A DNA stretch of 64,000 nucleotides from Herbaspirillum sp. LeCh32-8 (GCF_017814915.1 NZ_JAGIPZ010000005.1:1-64000), one strand, 5' to 3'. Positions 44,640-53,861 are shown, counted from the first letter of the stretch. The notes: a model not told the origin generated them from the letters alone. Program-made: numbers and translations.

Positions 44640-45434
44640 TTACAGCGTGGCGGTGACGCCGCCGTCCACATACAGGATGTGGCCGTTGACGAAGCGCGAG
44701 GCGTCGCTGCCGAGGAACACCGCGGCGCCGACCAGGTCCTCGACGTCGCCCCAGCGGCGCGACGGCGTGCGGCCCACCAGCCAGTCGGTGAACTTGGCGT
44801 CGTTGACCAGCGCCATGTTCATCTCGGTCTTGAAGTAGCCGGGGCCCAGGCCGTTGACCTGGATGCCGTACTTGCCCCAGTCGATCGCCATGCCCTTGGT
44901 GAACATCTTCACCGCGCCCTTGGTCGCCGCGTAGGGCGCGATGCCGGGACGGCCCAGCTCGCTCTGCACCGAGCAGATGTTGATGATCTTGCCGCGACCG
45001 CGGCCAATCATGTGGCGCGCCACCGCCTGGGCGGCATAGAACACGCTGTTCAGGTTGGTGTTGATGATGTCGTGCCAGTCGGATTCCTTGAACTCTTCCA
45101 GCGGATTGCGGCGCTGGATGCCGGCGTTGTTGACCAGCACATCGATGGCGCCGATGTCGCTCTCGATCTGTTGCACCGCGGCCTTGACCGCCTCGTTGGA
45201 GGTGGCGTCGAAGCTGGATTCGTGGATGGTGTGGCCTTCGTCGCGCAGCTGCTGCGCCACCTTGGCCAGCTTGCCGGCGTCGCGTCCGTTGAGCACGATC
45301 GCCGCGCCTGCCTGCGCCATGCCGCGCGCCAGCGCCAGGCCGATGCCGCCGGACGATCCGGTGATCAGGGCCAGCTTGCCCTCCAGGGAAAATTTCTTCA
45401 GGCCTGCGGGCAGCGCCGTGGTTTTCACACTCAT
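44640..45434 (-). CDS. idnO: Gluconate 5-dehydrogenase-like SDR
   Basis: A 264-residue classical short-chain dehydrogenase. It shows TGSSGGIGLALA (cofactor site), NNAGIQRRNPLEEF, the catalytic Ser/Tyr/Lys in ICSVQSELGR and YAATKGAVK, and a C-terminal LYVDGG. NNAGIQRR-type sequence after the cofactor motif is characteristic of gluconate 5-dehydrogenases (Ga5DH/IdnO). It should reduce 5-ketogluconate to gluconate. The start at 45434 is preceded by AGGAGACGAG. It lies between gntK (28 bp) and idnD (58 bp) in the operon. Confidence 0.87.
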   Translation of the reverse strand: MSVKTTALPAGLKKFSLEGKLALITGSSGGIGLALARGMAQAGAAIVLNGRDAGKLAKVAQQLRDEGHTIHESSFDATSNEAVKAAVQQIESDIGAIDVLVNNAGIQRRNPLEEFKESDWHDIINTNLNSVFYAAQAVARHMIGRGRGKIINICSVQSELGRPGIAPYAATKGAVKMFTKGMAIDWGKYGIQVNGLGPGYFKTEMNMALVNDAKFTDWLVGRTPSRRWGDVEDLVGAAVFLGSDASRFVNGHILYVDGGVTATL

Positions 45435-45462
45435 CTCGTCTCCTGTTGTCGGTGGTGGTTGC

Positions 45463-47016
45463 TTATTTCGGTTTGACCATCTCGCGCTGGAACGCGGCGA
45501 TGGCGTGGTATTCGGTTTCCAGCTTGGCCGGAATGGCCGCGAAGATCGGTTGCAGGCGGCCGTACACCTTGACTGCCTCGGCCTCGGGCTTGTGATGGTG
45601 ATTGGAGCCCACCATGCCCGAGATCGCCTCCAGCGAATCCACCAGACCCAGCGCATAGGCGCCCAGCACGGCCGCACCCAGACAGGACGATTCCACGCTC
45701 TCGGGCACCATCACCTCGCGGTTGAAGATGTCGGCCATCATCTGGCGCCACAGCGCCGAGCGGGCAAAGCCGCCGGTGGCCATCATGCGCTTGGTCGGGC
45801 CGACCAGGTCTTCCAGCGCTGGCAGGATGCTGTAGAGGTTGAAGATCACGCCCTCCAGCGCGGCGCGGATCATGTGATGCTTGCCATGATGCAGCCCCAG
45901 GCCAAAGAAGGAACCGCGCAGGTCGGCGTTCCACAAGGGCGCGCGCTCGCCGGCCAAGAAGGGATGGAACAGCAAACCCTCGGCGCCGGGTGTGACCTTC
46001 TCGGCGATGCGCGTCAGCGCCTCGTAGGGGTCGACGCCCTCCTCGCGCGCGGCCGCGGCTTCGGCCGTGGCCAGCTCGTCGCGCACCCAGCGGAAGATGT
46101 TGCCGCCGTTGTTGACCGGGCCGCCGACCACCCAGTGCTTCTCGGTCAGTGCGTAGCAGAACAGGCGGCCGTGCGGGTCGGTCAGCGGTTCGTTGATGAC
46201 GGTGCGCATGGCGCCGGAGGTGCCGATGGTCACCGCCACGTGGCCGGTCTCGATGGCGTTCACGCCGAGGTTGGACAATACGCCGTCGTTGGCGCCGATG
46301 ATGAAGGGCGTGGCAGTGGACAAACCCAGGCGCTGCGCCATGTCGGCCGGCAGCGCCGGCAGCCGGTAAGTGGTCGGCACCGGCGTGGGCAGCTGTGCGG
46401 CGTCGACCTTCAGCAATGCCAGCACGTCCTTGTCCCAGCCCAGCTCGCGCAGGTTGAACATGCCGGTGGCCGAGGCGATCGAGTGGTCCACCACCCACTG
46501 GCCGAACAGGCGGAACAGCACGTATTCCTTAATGCCCACAAAGCGCGCCGCCTTGCTGAAGACTTCCGGCTTCTCATGGCGCATCCACATCAGCTTGCAC
46601 AGCGGCGACATCGGATGGATGGGCGTGCCGGTGCGGCGGTAGATGGCGTTGCCGTCGAATTCATTCTTGATGCGCTCGGCCCAGACCGAGGCGCGGATGT
46701 CGCCCCAGGTGATGCTGTTGGACAGCAGGCCGTTGTCGGCGTCCAGCGCGATCACGCTGTGCATCGCGGCGCTGAAGGACAGCAGCGCGATGTCCTCCGG
46801 CGCCGCCTTGGCCGCCTGCACCGCGCCGGCAATCGAGCCCAGCGCGGCTTCGTAGATCTGCAGCGGATCCTGCTCGGCCATGCCCGGCTCGGTGCACAGC
46901 ACCGGGTACTCCTCCGCGTGCTGCGCGACCACCTTGCCGTCGAGCGTGAAGACCACGGTCTTGGTGCTGGTGGTGCCGATATCGACGCCGAGCATGTAGC
47001 GGGGAGGTTGGGACAT
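45463..47016 (-). CDS. gntK: Gluconokinase (FGGY family)
   Basis: A 517-residue FGGY carbohydrate kinase. It has YMLGVDIGTTSTKTVVF (phosphate 1), ITWGDIRA and FIIGANDGVLSNLG with the catalytic Asp, AVTIGTSGAMR, and the GGFARSALWRQMMADIF signature. It resembles the Bacillus-type GntK rather than the short P-loop gluconokinase of E. coli. It makes 6-phosphogluconate, the substrate of Edd. AAAGGAAAG precedes the start at 47016. It follows gntP after a 54-bp gap that has a hairpin, and precedes idnO. Confidence 0.9.
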   Translation of the reverse strand: MSQPPRYMLGVDIGTTSTKTVVFTLDGKVVAQHAEEYPVLCTEPGMAEQDPLQIYEAALGSIAGAVQAAKAAPEDIALLSFSAAMHSVIALDADNGLLSNSITWGDIRASVWAERIKNEFDGNAIYRRTGTPIHPMSPLCKLMWMRHEKPEVFSKAARFVGIKEYVLFRLFGQWVVDHSIASATGMFNLRELGWDKDVLALLKVDAAQLPTPVPTTYRLPALPADMAQRLGLSTATPFIIGANDGVLSNLGVNAIETGHVAVTIGTSGAMRTVINEPLTDPHGRLFCYALTEKHWVVGGPVNNGGNIFRWVRDELATAEAAAAREEGVDPYEALTRIAEKVTPGAEGLLFHPFLAGERAPLWNADLRGSFFGLGLHHGKHHMIRAALEGVIFNLYSILPALEDLVGPTKRMMATGGFARSALWRQMMADIFNREVMVPESVESSCLGAAVLGAYALGLVDSLEAISGMVGSNHHHKPEAEAVKVYGRLQPIFAAIPAKLETEYHAIAAFQREMVKPK

Positions 47017-47037
47017 GATATTTCTTTCCTTTAAGAC

Positions 47038-47060
47038 AAAAGCCCGGCGCAAGGCCGGGC
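47038..47060 (-). terminator. Hairpin between gntP and gntK (possible attenuator)
   Basis: GCCCGGC-GCAAG-GCCGGGC lies in the gntP-gntK gap and is followed on the minus strand by TTTTGTCTT. It looks like a weak intrinsic terminator inside the operon, which would lower kinase output relative to the permease. Confidence 0.55.
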
Positions 47061-47070
47061 GGTAACGCGG

Positions 47071-48423
47071 TTACACGACCAGGTTGAGCAGCATGATGAA
47101 GATGATAGCAACAACCGAAATCAGGGTTTCCATGAGCGTCCAGGTCTTGAAGGTTTCGCCCACGCTCATGTTGAAGTATTCCTTGACCAGCCAGAAACCC
47201 GCATCGTTCACGTGCGACAGGATCAGCGAGCCGGCGCCGGTGGCCAGCACCAGCAGTTCCTTGTTGGTGCCGGGGATCAGGGCCACCAGCGGCGCCACGA
47301 TGCCGGCGCCGGTGATGGTCGCCACGGTGGCCGAGCCGGTCGCCACGCGTATCACGCCGGCCACGAACCAGGCCAGCAGTAGCGGCGAAATCTCGGCATG
47401 CACGGCCAGCTGGCCGATGGCGGTGCCCACGCCGGAATTCACCAGCATCTGCTTGAAGCCGCCGCCGGCGCCGATGATCAGCACGATGGCCGCGGTCGGC
47501 GCCAGGCTCTGGTCGACGAACTTCAACACTTGCTGGCGGGTGAAGCCGCGGGCGATGCCGAAGGTCCAGATCGCCAGCAGCAGCGCCGCCAGCAGGGCCA
47601 CGATGGGGTTGCCGATGAAGTCCATCAGGTCGCGCATGGCGTGGCCTTCCGGCAGGGTGACATCGACCAGGGTCTTCAACAGCATCAGGAACACCGGCGA
47701 GAGCACGGTGATCAGCGTGATGGCGAAGCCCGGCAGGTTCTTGGTCTGCGGCTCGCGCGCCAGTTGCGCCATCAGTTCTTCGGAGGGCTTGATGTCGACG
47801 TACTTGGAAATGAAGGAACCGAACATCGGGCCGGCGATGATGACCGTGGGCAGGCCCACGATCAGGCCGTAGAAGATGGTCTTGCCGATGTCGGCGCCGA
47901 AGATGCCGATGGCCAGCAGCGGGCCCGGGTGCGGCGGCACCAGCCCGTGCATCACCGACAGGCTGGCCAGCATGGGCATGCCGATCTTGAACAGCGGCAC
48001 GCCCGAACGGCGCGCCACGATGAACACCAGCGGGATCAGCAGCACGAAGCCGATTTCAAAGAACAGCGGGATGCCGACCAGGAAGGCGCCCATCATCATG
48101 GCCCAGTGCACGCGCTCGCGGCCGAAGGCGCGCACCAGCGTCTGCGAAATCTGGTCGGCGCCGCCGGACTCGGCCATCAGTTTGCCCAGCATGGTGCCCA
48201 GGCCGAGCACGATGCCCACGAAGCCCAGCACGCCGCCGAAGCCGTCCTGGAAGGACTTGACGATCTTGGGCAAGGGCATGCCCGAAATCAGGCCGAGGAA
48301 ACCGGACGTGATGGTCAGTGCGATGAAGGGATGGATGCGCAGGCGCGTGATCATCAGGATCAGCGCGAGGATGGCGATGACTGCGTTGAACAGCAATGTT
48401 GCTTCGTGGCTCATGCCCAGCAT
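47071..48423 (-). CDS. gntP: Gluconate:H+ symporter (GntP family)
   Basis: A 450-residue GntP-family permease with about 12-14 hydrophobic segments. Typical blocks are FQDGFGGVLGFVGIVLGLGT, LHGLVPPHPGP-like MHGLVPPHPGPLLA, and ATGSATVATITGAGIVAPL. It imports gluconate and related aldonates with protons. The ATG at 48423 is chosen because GGAGATCCC precedes it. It is the first gene of gntP-gntK-idnO-idnD. Two copies of the gluconate operator lie 250-290 bp upstream, between it and the repressor gene. Confidence 0.92.
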   Translation of the reverse strand: MLGMSHEATLLFNAVIAILALILMITRLRIHPFIALTITSGFLGLISGMPLPKIVKSFQDGFGGVLGFVGIVLGLGTMLGKLMAESGGADQISQTLVRAFGRERVHWAMMMGAFLVGIPLFFEIGFVLLIPLVFIVARRSGVPLFKIGMPMLASLSVMHGLVPPHPGPLLAIGIFGADIGKTIFYGLIVGLPTVIIAGPMFGSFISKYVDIKPSEELMAQLAREPQTKNLPGFAITLITVLSPVFLMLLKTLVDVTLPEGHAMRDLMDFIGNPIVALLAALLLAIWTFGIARGFTRQQVLKFVDQSLAPTAAIVLIIGAGGGFKQMLVNSGVGTAIGQLAVHAEISPLLLAWFVAGVIRVATGSATVATITGAGIVAPLVALIPGTNKELLVLATGAGSLILSHVNDAGFWLVKEYFNMSVGETFKTWTLMETLISVVAIIFIMLLNLVV

Positions 48424-48867
48424 GGGATCTCCGTATGCCGATAGCCGACGGCGCGCAACCCGCACACGCGACCGCGCGGCGACGGCCCCGGCGTCGTGAT
48501 GGCGCGGGGGCGAACGTCTCCGGCGGTCGCGTATTCATGGGCGACGCGTTCGTCTGCACTATCTGCGTAGTGTTTGTTGTGAACGCCGCCATGTGGTCAG
48601 GCAGGGCGACGTTGCTTCCTGAGTGTGGTATGCCTTCGCTCGCACCGCCGCCGTGTGCCCGGAGGTTCGGATGTTAGCGTTAACATGGGGCGCGATGATA
48701 ACGCTAACATTTTGCACGGGTCAACCGCTTGTTGTGCTGCGCTGCGGCAGAAACCGGCTTCCGGCGCGATAGAACATGCAATAAAAATTAACTATCGGAA
48801 ACGCCCGAACATCGCGGCGCGCGGGCCGGCGGAGTATCATGTCGCCAATCCGAAACCAGCGATCCCC
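48424..48867. promoter_or_regulatory. gntP / gluconate-repressor divergent control region
   Basis: This 444-bp gap contains two gluconate-type operators at 48671-48710. The sequence between 48424 and 48660 is GC-rich with no convincing gene, and a leader of more than 200 bases before gntP seems likely. The part between 48720 and 48867 is the upstream region of the repressor gene. Confidence 0.55.
48671..48710. promoter_or_regulatory. Twin gluconate repressor operators
   Basis: ATGTTAGCGTTAACAT (48671-48686) and ATGATAACGCTAACAT (48695-48710) are two LacI/GntR-type operators with centres 24 bp apart. The first is identical in its 14-base core to the operator before edd, which ties the two loci to one repressor. 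Confidence 0.78.
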
Positions 48868-49920
48868 ATGAGCAAGCGCGCAGCACCCGCCACCAAGACA
48901 TCCGCCCTCCAGAAAGGCAGCCGCGCCACCGGCCGTGTCACCATCATCGACGTCGCCGCCGAAGCCGGGGTCAGCCCGATGACGGTGTCGCGCGCGCTGA
49001 AGACGCCGGCGCTGGTGCAGGAGCAGTCGCGCGAGAAGATCTTCGCCGCCATCGACAAGCTGGGCTACGTGCCCAACCAGGCGGCCGCCACACTGGCCTC
49101 GGCGCGCTCGCAGGTGATCGCTGTGCTGGTGCCGTCGCTGACCAACGCGGTGTTCATCGAGACGCTGTCGGGCATTCGCGACTACCTGGCCCAGGCCGGC
49201 TACCAGTTTCTGATCGGAGAGACCGGCTATGCGCGCGAGAAGGAAGAACAACTGATCTCGACCTACCTGGCGCACGCGCCGGCCGGCTTCCTGCTCTCCA
49301 GCAGCGAGCAGCACGAGATCCTGCAAAGCCGCCCGGCCAGCCGCGCCATCCCCGCCGTGCGCATGTTCGACCTGGGGCGCGGCAGCGAAGATTTTTCGGT
49401 CGGCTTCTCGCAGACCAAGGCCGGCTACGCCGTGGCGCGCCACCTGGCCGAGCGCGGCTACAAGCGCCCGGCCTTCATCGCCGCCCAGCTCGATCCACGC
49501 ATGATGAAGCGCCGCGAGGGCTTTCGCAAAGGCCTGCAGGACGCCGGCATCGAAGCCGCCGTCGAAGTGCTGCTGCCGATGCCCACCACGGTCGACATGG
49601 GCGCGCAGCTGCTGCGCCGTGTGCTGGAAACCAATCCGGATTGCGACTCGGTGTTCTGCTGCAACGACGACCTGGCCCTGGGTGCGCTGTTCGAATGCCA
49701 GCGCCGCGGCATCAGCGTGCCGGGCCGCATGGCCATCGCCGGCTTCAACGATCTCTCCTGGGCGGCCTGCGCCACGCCCTCCATTACCACCGTGGTGACG
49801 CCGCGCTACGACATCGGCTACAAATCGGCCGAGATGCTGATCCGCCTGCTCAAGGGCGAAGACGTTGCCCGCGGCCGGCTCGACCTCGGCTTCGAACTGG
49901 CGGTGCGCGAAAGCACCTGA
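48868..49920 (+). CDS. gntR: LacI-family gluconate utilisation repressor (GntR-type)
   Basis: A 350-residue LacI-family repressor. The N-terminal tail is basic; the headpiece is at residues about 24-80 (VTIIDVAAEAGVSPMTVSRA, then hinge NQAAATLASARS), followed by a periplasmic-binding-type effector domain (VIAVLVPSLTNAVF to the end). FIETLSGIRDYLAQAGYQFLIG matches the gluconate-operon repressor subgroup. It is divergent from gntP-gntK-idnO-idnD with two operators between them. The edd operator suggests wider control. The inducer is probably gluconate or 6-phosphogluconate. The start at 48868 drops an 81-residue non-homologous lead. Confidence 0.88.
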   Translation: MSKRAAPATKTSALQKGSRATGRVTIIDVAAEAGVSPMTVSRALKTPALVQEQSREKIFAAIDKLGYVPNQAAATLASARSQVIAVLVPSLTNAVFIETLSGIRDYLAQAGYQFLIGETGYAREKEEQLISTYLAHAPAGFLLSSSEQHEILQSRPASRAIPAVRMFDLGRGSEDFSVGFSQTKAGYAVARHLAERGYKRPAFIAAQLDPRMMKRREGFRKGLQDAGIEAAVEVLLPMPTTVDMGAQLLRRVLETNPDCDSVFCCNDDLALGALFECQRRGISVPGRMAIAGFNDLSWAACATPSITTVVTPRYDIGYKSAEMLIRLLKGEDVARGRLDLGFELAVREST

Positions 49921-50221
49921 GGCCGCAATCTCCCGCGCACCGTTGCGCTGGCTCCATCAAAAGCATGGCCGCTGGCCCTGCCCCGCCGTCAGGGGAAATG
50001 CTATCGTCCGCCCGCCGTGACCGGCAGGAAAGCTCATCGATAAGCGCCGCGCGTGGACGAAAACGCATCAAGTAATCCATCGCCTGTCGGACGATTCCTA
50101 TAGACAGGCGCGAGCCAGACTCTACAATCGTCAGGTGCTTTCACCGGGCAAGCTCCCGCCCGGATGACGGCGCGCATAACAATACGATCCACAACAAGTC
50201 CAGATAATCAGGAGAATCCAC
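49921..50221. other. Gap with the ggt promoter, no gene seen
   Basis: Three hundred bases lie between the gluconate repressor and ggt. No plausible gene is present. The right part holds a sigma-70-like promoter at 50101-50128. Confidence 0.45.
50101..50128 (+). promoter_or_regulatory. Candidate sigma-70 promoter of ggt
   Basis: TAGACA (50101-50106), a 16-bp spacer and TACAAT (50123-50128) match the consensus at 5 of 6 bases each. It would start transcription about 85 bp ahead of the ggt start. Confidence 0.5.
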
Positions 50222-51985
50222 ATGCAAAAGTTCACAGGACTTTGCAAGCCCGCTGCATTGGCTTTGCTGCCCCTGTGCGGCTCGCTGGCGTTCATGCCGG
50301 CCACCGCCCAGACCACCGCCCCCGCCGCAGCGCCGGTCGTCAAATATGACCTCACCTACGACATCATCAGCCCGGTCTTTGCCAAGAACGGCATGGTAGC
50401 CACCGAGCAGGAGCTGGCCACCAAGGTCGGCGTCGACATCCTGAAGAAGGGCGGCAACGCGGTCGACGCCGGCGTGGCCGTCGGCTTCGCGCTGGCGGTG
50501 GTGCTGCCCAATGCGGGCAACATCGGCGGCGGCGGTTTCATGATGATCCACGACGCCAAGACCGGCAAGAACGTGGCCCTGGACTTCCGCGAGATGGCGC
50601 CGCAGCGCGCCACCCGCAACATGTATCTGGACGACAAGGGCAATGTGGTGCCCGGCCGTTCGCTCTATACCCACCTGGCAGTCGGCGTGCCCGGCACCGT
50701 CGCCGGCCTGACGCACGCGCTGTCCAAGTACGGCACGATGAAGCTGTCGCAGGTGATGCAGCCGGCCATCGAGCTGGCCGAAAAGGGTTATCAGGTCAGC
50801 CCCAGCCTGGCGCTGATCCTGGCCGCAGAGCGCGAGCACCTGGGCCAGTGGGACTCCTCCAAGGCGATCTTCTTCAAGGACGGCCGCCCGCTGCAGACCG
50901 GCGAAATGCTGGTGCAGAAAGACCTGGCCAAGTCGATGCGCCTGATCGCCAAGCAAGGCCCCAAGGCCTTCTATGACGGCGCCATCGCCAAGAAGATCGT
51001 GGCCGAGATGGACAAGCACGGCGGCCTCATCACCGCCGACGACCTGAAGAACTACAAGGTGGTCGAGCGTGTGCCGGTGACCGGCAACTATCGCGGCTAT
51101 GAAGTGATGTCGATGCCGCCGCCGAGCTCGGGCGGCGTGCACATCATCCAGATGATGAACATCCTGGAACGCTATCCGCTGAAACAATACGGCGCCGACA
51201 GCGCGCAGACCATCCACCTGATGGCCGAGACCATGAAGCTGGCCTACGCCGACCGCTCCGAATACCTGGGCGACCCGGACTTCACCAAGGTGCCGGTCAA
51301 GGGCCTGACCTCGCGCGCCTATGCCGACGAACTGGCCAAGAAGATCAACCCGGACCGCGCCACCCCGTCCTCCGAGATCAAGCCGGGCCAGCCGCAGCCG
51401 TATGAAAGCGACCAGACCACCCACTTCTCGGTCGCCGACCGCGACGGCAACCTGGTCGCCACCACCTACACGCTGAACCTGAACTTCGGCAGCGGCATCG
51501 TGGCCACCGGTACCGGCATCACCCTGAACAACGAGATGGATGACTTCGCCGCCAAGCCGGGCGTGCCCAACGCCTTCGGCCTGGTCGGCGGCGACGCCAA
51601 CGCGGTCGGCCCGTACAAGCGTCCGCTGTCGTCGATGTCGCCCACCTTCGTGCTCAAGGACGGCAAGCCCTTCCTGGTCACCGGCAGCCCGGGCGGCAGC
51701 CGCATCATCACCACCACGCTGCAGGAAATCCTGAACGTGATCGACCACGACATGAACGTGGCCGAAGCCACCATCACCCCGCGCATCCACCACCAGTGGG
51801 CGCCGGACCAGCTGCGCGTGGAAAAGGGCCTGTCGGCCGACACCATCAAGATCCTGCAGGACAAGGGCCAGAAGGTCAGCGTCCAGCCCTCGATGGGCCG
51901 CACCCAGACCATCCAGATCAAGCAGGACGGCTTCTACGGCTTCTCCGACCCGCGCAATCCGGACGGCCGCACGATCGGCTTCTGA
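50222..51985 (+). CDS. ggt: Gamma-glutamyltransferase
   Basis: A 587-residue precursor with a signal peptide (first about 30 residues, ending PATAQ), so it is periplasmic. It is an Ntn hydrolase that should self-cleave before Thr399 in DQTTHFSVAD, giving large and small subunits. Conserved features are FREMAP, GVPGTVAGL, PPPSSGGVHI, and in the small subunit NNEMDDF and LTGSPGGSRI-like VTGSPGGSRI. It hydrolyses or transfers the gamma-glutamyl group of glutathione. It is monocistronic: its own promoter lies ahead and a strong terminator 45 bp behind. Confidence 0.95.
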   Translation: MQKFTGLCKPAALALLPLCGSLAFMPATAQTTAPAAAPVVKYDLTYDIISPVFAKNGMVATEQELATKVGVDILKKGGNAVDAGVAVGFALAVVLPNAGNIGGGGFMMIHDAKTGKNVALDFREMAPQRATRNMYLDDKGNVVPGRSLYTHLAVGVPGTVAGLTHALSKYGTMKLSQVMQPAIELAEKGYQVSPSLALILAAEREHLGQWDSSKAIFFKDGRPLQTGEMLVQKDLAKSMRLIAKQGPKAFYDGAIAKKIVAEMDKHGGLITADDLKNYKVVERVPVTGNYRGYEVMSMPPPSSGGVHIIQMMNILERYPLKQYGADSAQTIHLMAETMKLAYADRSEYLGDPDFTKVPVKGLTSRAYADELAKKINPDRATPSSEIKPGQPQPYESDQTTHFSVADRDGNLVATTYTLNLNFGSGIVATGTGITLNNEMDDFAAKPGVPNAFGLVGGDANAVGPYKRPLSSMSPTFVLKDGKPFLVTGSPGGSRIITTTLQEILNVIDHDMNVAEATITPRIHHQWAPDQLRVEKGLSADTIKILQDKGQKVSVQPSMGRTQTIQIKQDGFYGFSDPRNPDGRTIGF

Positions 51986-52028
51986 TCGCCTCTCCTGATG
52001 TGCCCGGCGGCGTCGTCCGCCGGAAAAA

Positions 52029-52070
52029 CAAAATGCCGCGACGTTCTTCACGTCGCGGCATTTTGTTTTG
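52029..52070 (+). terminator. Intrinsic terminator of ggt
   Basis: AAAATGCCGCGACG-TTCTTCA-CGTCGCGGCATTTT is a long perfect stem followed by TTTTGTTTTG. It is almost symmetric and could work in both directions. Confidence 0.9.
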
Positions 52071-52083
52071 CGCGGATGGCGGT

Positions 52084-52491
52084 CAACGACGCTGGGCTCC
52101 TGCTTTCGCAGGAGCGACGGTGGTGGTGGCAACTACTGTATTGAGTAGCATCCACCTACGTGTCGTCCCTACGAAATCAGGGACTCAGCGGCGTTGGTTA
52201 TGCCTCGCCGGCGTCTGTAGTATGCGACCAACGACACTGGGCTCCCGCTTTCTCAGGAGCGACGGTGGTGGTGGCAACTACTGTATTGAGTAGCATCCAC
52301 CTACGTGTCGTCCCTGCGAAAGCAGGAACCCAGCGGCGTTGGTTGCGCATAGCCGGCGTCTGCAGGCTGCAAAAACGACGCTGGATCCCGGCCCGCGCCG
52401 GGACGACAGGGCGGAGTAGCGTGAACCGTAAGCGGTTCGAGTATCCACCTGATTGTCGTCCTGACGAAGGTCAGGACCCAGCGTCGTTCGG
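52084..52491. repeat. Array of six alternating REP-like repeats with a 145-bp tandem duplication
   Basis: Units lie at 52084-52119, 52161-52197, 52229-52264, 52306-52342, 52374-52408 and 52454-52491, alternating in orientation. The first two with their spacer (GGTGGTGGTGGCAACTACTG and following) are repeated as the third and fourth at an offset of 145 bp with few differences. This is a tandem BIME duplication, not a CRISPR: the unit is palindromic, the spacers are repeated, and no cas gene is present. It fills the convergent ggt-CNNM gap. Confidence 0.85.
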
Positions 52492-52538
52492 TGGGCGTCA
52501 CCGGCGACGATTGCCTCCGGCCGGCAACGCGCCGGGGC

Positions 52539-53861
52539 TTACTCCTGCGCTTCCTGCTGCTTCGGGTAGATCTTCACCAGCACGATCTTCGGGCCGGACA
52601 TGCGCTTGATCACCACATCGAAGGCCGCGAACTCGATCTTCTGGCCCTCCTTGGGCAGATCGCCCAGCTTTTCCATCACCAGGCCGCCCACCGAGTCGAT
52701 GCTGTCGTCGTACTCGATGTCGATGCCCAGCATGTTCTCCAGCGTGACGATGGGCAGGCTGCCCTTGCCCAGCAAGGTGCCGTCGTCCTGGCGGGTCCAT
52801 TCGCCGGTGTTGTGGCGGAACTCGTCGCGGATCTCGCCCACCAGCAGGCTCAGCATGTTGTCCAGTGTGATGAAGCCATCCGGCGGCTGGCCCTTTTTGC
52901 CGATCAGCGCGAAGTGCGGCGAGCCGGTACGGAAGCGGCGCAGCAGGTCCAGCGCCGGCAGGGACGGCGAGATGAACTGCACCGGACGCAGGTAAGCCTT
53001 CAGGTCGGCGATGGCGCGACCGTCCTGCTGCGCCAGGAACACGTCCTTCAGGTGCACCAGGCCCAGCACCTGCTGGCGCTCGGCGTCGAAGTAGGGATAG
53101 CGCGAAAAGCGGTTGCGGTAGACGATCTCGAGGTTTTCGGCCAGAGTCTTGTCGTCGCCCAGGGCCACGATTTCGCTGGACGGGCGCATGATGTCGGCCA
53201 CGTCCATCTCGGCGAAGTTCAGGCTCTGGGTCAGCACGTTCCATTCGTCGCGGGTGAACTTGCCGTTCTTGGCGCCGGTGTTGCCGGCGCGCAGGATCAG
53301 CTTGAGTTCGTCGGAAGAATAGTGCGCGTCATGGCCGTGCGAATTGCCCAGGCCGGCCACGCGCAGCAGCCAGTTGGAGCTGGCGTTGAGCACCCAGATC
53401 AGCGGATACATCATCCAGTAGAAGCCATACAGCGGCATCGCGCACCACAGGCCCAGCTTTTCCGGGCTGCGGATAGCCATCGACTTCGGCGCCAGCTCAC
53501 CGGCCACAATGTGCAGGAAGGAGATGACGAAGAAGGCGAACACGAACGACACGCCGTGGATCAGCTCCTGGTTGGTCACGCCCAGCAACGAGAACAGGGG
53601 CTCGAGCACGCGCGCGAAGGCAGGCTCACCGATCCAGCCCAGGCCCAGCGAGGCCAGCGTGATGCCCAATTGGCAAGCGGAGAGATAGGCGTCCAGCTGA
53701 TTGTGGACCACGGCCAGGATGCGGCCGCGTACGCCTTGTGTTTTTGCGATGGCCCGGATACGCGTTTGACGCAGTTTGACCAGGCTGAATTCTGCTGCAA
53801 CGAAAAAACCGTTCAACGCGACCAGGAAGAAGGCCGCGACGATCAGTAATATGTTTTCCAA
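52539..53861 (-). CDS. CNNM/CorC-type membrane protein (DUF21-CBS-CorC_HlyC)
   Basis: A 440-residue protein often named hemolysin-like. Residues 1-190 are the DUF21/CNNM membrane part (FLVALNGFFVAAEFSLVKLR, QLGITLASLGLGWIGEP, FLHIVAGELAPKSMAI). Two CBS motifs follow at about 205-330 (RPSSEIVALGDDKTLAENLE, FITLDNMLSLLVGEI), with a CorC_HlyC domain at the C-terminus. Relatives handle magnesium, cobalt or sodium ions or sense them through CBS-bound nucleotide; a true haemolysin role is not supported. It is a single gene, transcribed toward the repeat array. Confidence 0.88.
   Translation of the reverse strand: MENILLIVAAFFLVALNGFFVAAEFSLVKLRQTRIRAIAKTQGVRGRILAVVHNQLDAYLSACQLGITLASLGLGWIGEPAFARVLEPLFSLLGVTNQELIHGVSFVFAFFVISFLHIVAGELAPKSMAIRSPEKLGLWCAMPLYGFYWMMYPLIWVLNASSNWLLRVAGLGNSHGHDAHYSSDELKLILRAGNTGAKNGKFTRDEWNVLTQSLNFAEMDVADIMRPSSEIVALGDDKTLAENLEIVYRNRFSRYPYFDAERQQVLGLVHLKDVFLAQQDGRAIADLKAYLRPVQFISPSLPALDLLRRFRTGSPHFALIGKKGQPPDGFITLDNMLSLLVGEIRDEFRHNTGEWTRQDDGTLLGKGSLPIVTLENMLGIDIEYDDSIDSVGGLVMEKLGDLPKEGQKIEFAAFDVVIKRMSGPKIVLVKIYPKQQEAQE

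Noticed and set aside
52084-52491. CRISPR-like regular array of short repeats
   Set aside because: Units are palindromic and alternate in orientation, the intervening sequences are themselves repeated, and no cas gene is present. REP/BIME repeats explain it.
52539-53861. Haemolysin toxin reading of the CNNM/CorC protein
   Set aside because: The domain order DUF21-CBS-CorC_HlyC is an ion-transport/sensing family; the hemolysin label is historical.
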